Origin: Astragalus membranaceus
Taxonomy: Eukaryota > Streptophyta > Magnoliopsida > Fabales > Fabaceae
Direction: 5' to 3'
NCBI GenBank assembly: GCA_039519185.1
Contig: JAZGSX010000016.1
Span: 1 to 64,000 of the forward strand
DNA: 64,000 nucleotides
Numbering within the stretch: position 1 is the first letter of the stretch; each line of letters begins with the position of its first letter. The notes under the pieces were generated by a model that was given only the letters and a program-made list of their open reading frames with translations, was not told where the DNA came from and did no database searches. The position numbers and the translations under genes are program-made. Positions 57,713-64,000 of the stretch are shown one piece after another.

Positions 57713-59813
57713 TGTAACACCCTGGTGTTTTTATTTATTAAAAATAACCAAGTGCACGTTAGAAACACATCAGAGATATAAAATTCCTGCATGAATACTG
57801 AACACTGCAAAATAGATTTCACTGGACAACAGCCAAGCAGTCTTAATACACATAAGACCATAAAATTCAGCGAACTATCCTGCTCAGTATCATACAAGAA
57901 AGCGGAATAAGGGATAACATAACACTGATGTCATAGTGTTGTGATACATGGACAACAGAAGGAAAATAAACTTAAACGTAAAACTAAGTCATCATCCATC
58001 TCTCGGGGCCACCTACTCGTGCCTCTGAGTTTTCTTCTGTCCCTGTTTATCTGTAAAACAACAACATTTAAACAGTGAGATACAATCTCAGTGAGTTCTA
58101 CCGAGACCCCTACTAACACTCTCGGTTCATTTATTAGTTCTTTTATAGCTTAACACGACACCGACTGCAAAACGCTGCTACTCCCGGTATGTCGTAAAAT
58201 AAACAAAGTGCGGCACCGACTGCAAAACCATGCTAATCCCGGTGTATCGCGCAACACAACAAGTACGGCACCGACTGCAAAACCATGCTAATCCCGGTGT
58301 ATCGCACAATAATCTTTAACACAACACCGACTGCAAAACCATGCTAATCCCGGTGAACTCCCCTACCAATAGTACATTCTCCCATTGGCATGGAGCCTAG
58401 GGAAGGGGATCATGACTGCCCCGCCTAGTATGTTACACATGGGTCGTCACCCAACTCGATATACTATATACGTATATCTACAACGCTATGAACCCACGGT
58501 CCATCAAATCAGATAATCAATGAAACACTTTTAATTCCACATTTTATAAAAATCCAAGTTCACACTCGCACTCTAGTTGACCACATTTCGACACAATTTT
58601 CAACTTCGAAAATATTTTATAAAACCCTTTTGAAACGTACTCAAAATCATGGCATAATAAGCCTAATATCATTATAGAAGGGTTAGGAAAGGATTAGGAG
58701 AGGATTGGAATCGAAACGGAATCATTTAGGGCACTTTGAAAATTTTGGGCAGGACTAGGCGCACGGGTCATGCCCCAGGACGCACGGGTCGTGCGCCCTG
58801 TTAGACAATTTTTCATCACTGAACCCGAACCAGGCGCACGGGTCGTGCGCGTTTGACAGCATTGCCAAAATGCCCTGTTTTGTGAAATTTTGCTTTCCGA
58901 TCGATCCGAAACTCGCCCCGATCGATTCCTAACTCAAAAACAGACAATGCCAGACAATATACCAGTCCAATCAACATCAAACAATCAAGCAATTCAATCA
59001 AAAACTCAACGATTACGAATTTCATTAAAACGCGATATGTTTCAAAATAACGTTTTCGACTCAAACTCTTTCGAAAACAAGTTACACAATCTATTTCAAA
59101 ACGGAATCAGCCTATACGTGAGTAAAACTCACCGTTGAAGCGAGAGTCGTTGCCGAGTCGAAATCACCGATATGTCAAAATCACCGAATCGAACCCAATC
59201 AACACCGAACCGCTCCTAACTTTGTTTCGAGCTCCCAATCGCGTTCAATCCGCTCCTAGCTTTGTTCCTAAACATAACCCAACCATCAATTTCATCATTG
59301 AATCCAATTATTCAACAATTTCCTCCCTCAAAATCCCTAAAATTCGTAGGTTACAAAAAGGGGGAGAAAATCGGATGGAATCTTACCTAGGTCTTGGGTT
59401 ATGATGAGGAGAGTGAGATGATGAAGATGATGAATTTTGGGGCTGTGGGCTTAACTCCTCTTCTTCCTTTCTCTTCTTCTTTTCCTCTTCTTCTTTCTCT
59501 TCTTCTTTTCCTCTTCTTTTCTTCTCTGCGTGGAATCCTTCTTTCTTTCCTCTCTTTATTCTTTCTTTTAATTAACACACACACACACATATTTATTTTA
59601 TTAATAAATAAGTGGTGGCGTGGTCCAATTACCATATTGACCCAAATTCCTTATTTCGATTCCAAAACTTCCTTGGTCCGTATTATTCGGTCAACGACCC
59701 TGTGACAGCCAATAATTAATTTTAGCACTCAATAATTTTACCAATTAAGTACCAAATTAATTCAGTTGGGTTTATATCCAAATAATTCGATTAATTATTT
59801 TGAGGATGTTACA
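57713..59813 (-). repeat. 3' LTR of element C (2,101 bp)
   Basis: Its ends are TGTAACACCC and GAGGATGTTACA. The five bases before it, AAGCG, are its probable target site in G pol. In element direction it has a GA-rich tract (about 59460-59575), the donor CTAG|GTAAGA (GT at 59385-59386), GGGTCGTGCGCCCTG near 58786, a tandem hairpin repeat (58158-58365), TGAGATACAATCTCA (about 58076-58092) and ATCAGAG at 57769-57775, 56 bp from the end. Confidence 0.94.
58158..58365. repeat. tandem repeat of 54-57 bp in the C LTR
   Basis: Four units start with ACACCGACTGCAAAAC or GGCACCGACTGCAAAAC at about 58158, 58213, 58267 and 58324. In each unit CACCG can pair with CGGTG about 20 bases later. Confidence 0.9.
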
Positions 59814-59831
59814 TTCTCCCCAACTTGAAAG
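59814..59831 (-). other. polypurine tract of element C
   Basis: On the minus strand CTTTCAAGTTGGGGAGAA directly precedes the LTR start TGTAACATCC. The same tract precedes the E 3' LTR at 52919-52930. Confidence 0.85.
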
Positions 59832-59863
59832 AATTTTGTCCTCAAAATTAGACACAACATACC

Positions 59864-62800
59864 TCAAGAGAACAAATACGGATACCGAGTCCGCATATCG
59901 TCCTCCAACTCCCAAGTAGCTTCCTCGACGGAAAAACCATCCCAGACCACTTGGACAATGGGAATTGACTTTGTCCGTAGCGTCCTCTCGCCACGTTCCA
60001 TGATGTAATTCGGATTAGGTTGGAAGGACAAGTCCGGTCGAAGATCAATCGTTTCAAAATCTAACGGTTGGCTTGGATCGGGAATGTACTTCCGCAACTG
60101 AGACACATGGAATACATCATGCAGATTTGACAATGGTGGAGGCAAAGCAATACGGTATGCAAGAGGCCCTATTCGCTCGATAATCTGGAAAGGTCCAATA
60201 TACCGAGGACTGAGTTTCTTCACCCGTAATGCCCTACCTGTGCCAATTGTTGGTGATAATCTCAAAAACACATGATCGCCCGACTCAAATTCCAACGGCC
60301 TTCTTCTTTTATCAGCATAGCTCTTTTGCCTACTTTGAGCGGCTTTCATTCTTTCCCTGATCTGGCGGATCTTTTCAGTAGTGTCTTGAATCACCTCGGG
60401 TCCTAACAATCGGTTCTCTCCTACTTCCCACCAACACAATGGAGTCCTGCATTTCCTACCATACAAGGCTTCAAAAGGTGCCATCCCGATACTGGAATGA
60501 TAACTGTTGTTGTAAGAGAATTCTACCAATGGAAGATGATCCTCCCATTTCTTCCCGTTATCAAGTACCGAAGCCCGAAGCATATCCTCTAATGTCTGGA
60601 TAGTCCTCTCGGTCTGCCCATCAGTCTGCGGGTGATATGCGGTACTAAGAAGTACTTTAGTTCCCAATGCTTCATTCAGAGCTTTCCAAAATCGAGAAGT
60701 GAATTTCGGATCTCGATCCGACACTATACTGGTAGGAACCCCATGCAACCTTACTATGTTCTTCAAATACACCTCAGCTAACTTGGATACTTTACTGTTA
60801 GAACGAACTGGAATAAAATGGGCTGATTTGGTTAACCGATCCACAACTACCCAAATGGAGTCGTTACCGGCTTGAGACCTTGGCAATGCCATTACAAAAT
60901 CCATAGAAATGTCTTCCCATTTCCACACTGGCACGTCTAGTGACCGTAGCAGACCAGCAGGCTTCTGATGTTCTATCTTAACTTTTTGACAAGTTAAGCA
61001 TTGTGATACGAATTCAGCAATTTCTAACTTCATTCCCGGCCACCAATACATTTGTTTTAAATCTCTATACATCTTGGTGGATCCAGGATGTACAGAAAAT
61101 AAACTTCGGTGTGCTTCTTCAAGCACTTGCTTTTTAATATCTTCATTATCAGGCACACAGATCCTACCGTTGAAACAAATAACTCCATCACTATCTTCGG
61201 TAAAGTCTGGCATCACTTTCTGTGATTGTAGTTTCACATCAACTTCCTGTGCTAAGCGAATAGAATCCCTTATGGAACTAGAGATCCTCATGTGGCTCAA
61301 CACTAACCGGTTCCTTTTTGGCTTTGAATCCACATTTAAGTCCCGGAAAGACTCCAACAATTCCATTTCATGCATCATTAATCCAGCTATATGAATGGAT
61401 TTCCTACTTAGTGCATCAGCCACAACATTAGCTTTTCCCGGATGATACTTCAATTCGAAATCATAATCCTTCAGAAATTCCACCCACCTTCTTTGTCTGT
61501 TATTCAGCTCCTTCTGATCGAACAAATACTTCAAGTTTTTATGATCACTAAAGACTTCGAAACGAGACCCGTACAGGTAATGTCTCCAAATCTTTAGTGC
61601 GTACACAATAGCTGCCAGCTCTAGATCATGAGTCGGATAATTCTCTTCATGAGTCTTCAACTGTCTGGAGGCATAAGCTACAACTTGTTGGTTCTGCATG
61701 AGAACACACCCCAAACCCTTCCCAGAAGCATCGCTGTAAATTTGAAAATCCAAAGACGGGTCTGGAAGAATTAGGATTGGAGCAGAAGTCAACCTAACCT
61801 TCAACTCTTGGAAACATTCCTCACAATCGGCATTCCATATAAACGGTTGGGCCTTGCGAGTCAACCGAGTAAGTGGAAGAACCAATTGTGAAAAACCTTG
61901 GATAAACCTCCTGTAGTAACCGGCTAGACCCAAGAAACTTCTTATTTCGGTGACAGATGTTGGTCGTTCCCAGTTCAATACCGCTTCTACTTTACTGGGA
62001 TCCACCGCAACTCCCGATTGGGAAATCACGTGTCCCAAAAACTTCACTTCCGGCATCCAGAAGTCACACTTCGACGGCTTGGCATACAATTTCTTTTCTC
62101 GGAGTACGTTCAGAACAATGCGGAGATGTTGAACATGGTCCTCAATGGTTTTAGAGTACACCAAGATATCATCAATGAAAACTACTACAAACTGATCAAG
62201 GTACGTGTGAAACACTCGGTTCATGTAATCCATGAATACCGCTGGAGCATTAGTCAAACCGAAGGGCATCACTACGAACTCGTAATGTCCATACCTCGTA
62301 CGGAAAGCTGTCTTCGGAATGTCTAAGGCTCGTACCTTTATTTGATGATAGCCCGACCTTAGATCAATTTTTGAAAATACCATTGCACCTCGAAGTTGGT
62401 CAAGCAAATCGTCTATCCTTGGCAATGGATATTTGTTTTTAATAGTCACCTTGTTGAGTTGACGGTAGTCAATACACAACCTCATGCTTCCGTCCTTCTT
62501 CTTAACTAGCAATACCGGAGCACCCCATGGAGAAGCACTCGGTCGGATAAACCTCTTCGATATTAACTCTTCAAGTTGAGACTTCAATTCCTTCAATTCT
62601 AAAGGAGACATCCTATAAGGGGCAATAGATATCGATCCTGTACCAGGAATCAATTCTATTGAGAATTCTACCTCTCTGTCAGGAGGTAAGGATGAAACTT
62701 CCTCTGGAAAGACATCTAGAAATTCATTTACCACTTGCACAGATGACAGGTCTAAACCCGTTTCAGTAGATGCAGACAACATAATAAGAATAGCTTCCGC

Positions 62801-63087
62801 ACCTTGGAATAATGACTGGCTTGCTTCGGTGTAAGAGATCGTCACTTCAGAATCTGCCTGTGTTAAGCCTATGGATTCAGAGGCGAAGCTAATGGTTCGG
62901 TCGGCACAGTTGATTGTTACATGATTTTCAGCCATCCAATTCATGCCCAGAACAATGTCCATACTTCTCATAGGCAAGCAGATAAATTTCACAACAAACT
63001 GTCGGTCGCCTATGACAAGTAGGCAATTTTCACATAATGATTGGGTCTGGACACGACCCTTGGCAGCAGTTAAAATAGTTATCGGTA
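59864..63087 (-). CDS. Ty3/gypsy chromovirus pol of element C, intact from protease to chromodomain
   Basis: One frame is open on the minus strand from the C' insertion at 63087 to the stop at 59864, at least 1,074 codons. Counting from the Met at 62992: protease end (VLGMNWMAENHVTIN, residues 14-28); RT about 140-310 with catalytic Asp 210 and FIDD at 272-275; RNase H about 410-530 with Asp 421, Glu 458, Asp 483, Asp 526; integrase zinc finger His 628, His 635, Cys 665, Cys 668; core Asp 698, Asp 759, Glu 795 (D,D35E spacing); FHVSQLRKYIPDPSQP near 961-976; chromodomain-like tail 1011-1042 (WDGFSVEEATWELEDD). All catalytic residues are present. Start, gag and the DSGATH site are cut off by the C' LTR, so it is 5'-truncated in place. 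It would copy element RNA in particles and insert the cDNA, with the tail guiding it to heterochromatin. Confidence 0.95.
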
Positions 63088-64000
63088 TGTAACATCCTCA
63101 AAATAATTAATCGAATTATTTGGATATAAACCCAACTGAATTAATTTGGTACTTAATTGGTAAAATTATTGAGTGCTAAAATTAATTATTGGCTGTCACA
63201 GGGTCGTTGACCGAATAATACGGACCAAGGAAGTTTTGGAATCGAAATAAGGAATTTGGGTCAATATGGTAATTGGACCACGCCACCACTTATTTATTAA
63301 TAAAATAAATATGTGTGTGTGTGTGTTAATTAAAAGAAAGAATAAAGAGAGGAAAGAAAGAAGGATTCCACGCAGAGAAGAAAAGAAGAGGAAAAGAAGA
63401 AGAGAAAGAAGAAGAGGAAAAGAAGAAGAGAAAGGAAGAAGAGGAGTTAAGCCCACAGCCCCAAAATTCATCATCTTCATCATCTCACTCTCCTCATCAT
63501 AACCCAAGACCTAGGTAAGATTCCATCCGATTTTCTCCCCCTTTTGTAACCTACGAATTTTAGGGATTTTGAGGGAGGAAATTGTTGAATAATTGGATTC
63601 AATGATGAAATTGATGGTTGGGTTATGTTTAGGAACAAAGCTAGGAGCGGATTGAACGCGATTGGGAGCTCGAAACGAAGTTAGGAGCGGTTCGGTGTTG
63701 ATTGGGTTCGATTCGGTGATTTTGACATATCGGTGATTTCGACTCGGCAACGACTCTCGCTTCAAGGGTGAGTTTTACTCACGTATAGGCTGATTCCGTT
63801 TTGAAATAGATTGTGTAACTTGTTTTCGAAAGAGTTTGAGTCGAAAACGTTATTTTGAAACATATCGCGTTTTAATGAAATTCGTAATCGTTGAGTTTTT
63901 GATTGAATTGCTTGATTGTTTGATGTTGATTGGACTGGTATATTGTCTGGCATTGTCTGTTTTTGAGTTAGGAATCGATCGGGGCGAGTTTCGGATCGAT
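63088..64000 (+). repeat. LTR of element C' in opposite orientation (runs off the window)
   Basis: TGTAACATCCTC at 63088 begins a plus-strand LTR inserted in C pol. CGGTA (63083-63087) is the presumed target site; its partner lies outside. Its 913 visible bases are the reverse complement of about 58901-59813, with only a few differences seen. It includes the GA-rich tract (63345-63445) and the donor CTAG|GTAAGA (GT at 63515). Confidence 0.93.

Noticed and set aside
59399..59635. Lys/Arg-rich frames at 59399-59635 and 63266-63502
   Set aside because: They translate the purine-rich LTR leader, are identical only because the LTRs are the same, and have no homologous domain.
1..64000. Integrated plant pararetrovirus or other virus
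   Set aside because: All RT regions are followed by RNase H, integrase and LTRs in Ty3/gypsy order with tRNA primer sites; no movement protein, virion-associated protein or envelope-like frame is seen.

Overview
The window is repeat-dense plant nuclear DNA, almost certainly heterochromatin of a large angiosperm genome. It consists nearly throughout of LTR retrotransposons nested in one another, plus a CACTA DNA-transposon fragment. The Ty3/gypsy pol proteins end in chromodomain-like tails, the LTRs start TGTAACA and are followed by an initiator-Met primer-binding site (PBS, TGGTATCAGAGC), and a second lineage has an Athila-type gag and an Asp-tRNA PBS. I see no host protein gene, rRNA gene or tRNA gene. 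The species cannot be named from the sequence. The family letters below are mine.

Left part. 1-4948 is the 3' half of a plus-strand Tekay-like chromovirus (family F) that broke a CACTA/En-Spm transposase gene (4949-5678). 5679-7665 holds uncharacterised repeats, a Tat-type RT scrap and the leader of a minus-strand element (H; LTR remnant 7666-8469). 8470-18651 is a minus-strand LTR-internal-LTR-internal-LTR series of family D, followed by a second D pol (18700-21927). At about 21930 this meets, head to head, the PBS and gag of a plus-strand element E.

Middle part. Element E (gag from 22067, pol to 52880, 3' LTR from 52931) is the outer frame. Non-autonomous element A is inserted in its RNase H region (24694/28474 to 47727). 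A 3,780-bp block spanning E pol plus part of the A LTR is tandemly duplicated (22973-26752 and 26753-30497). Inside the 3' LTR of A sits B (34026-46198), an Athila-like gag-only element in the form LTR-gag-LTR-gag-LTR within a single ACCCT target-site pair. Its LTRs carry GAA arrays of about 206, 129+59 and 7 units. E pol resumes at 47728, is split by a solo family-F LTR (48210-51615, target site CAAGT), and then runs to its end.

Right part. The 3' LTR of E is cut by element G (minus, 53592-57712). G pol is cut by element C (minus, 57713-63087), and C is cut by C' (plus, from 63088). C has the only long intact pol frame (at least 1,074 codons). The C and C' LTRs form a near-perfect inverted repeat of about 0.9 kb.

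Functional reading. G shares LTR segments and the polypurine tract with A, so G-type proteins probably mobilise A; B would depend on an Athila partner not seen here. Several chromoviral LTR families (A, F, G, C/E, D) follow a similar plan: GA-rich leader, splice-donor consensus, GC-rich repeats, an array of mini-hairpins whose stems covary, and a CTCTGAT heptamer 38-58 bp before the LTR end that is complementary to the PBS core. That shared plan is the most interesting and least expected signal in the window.
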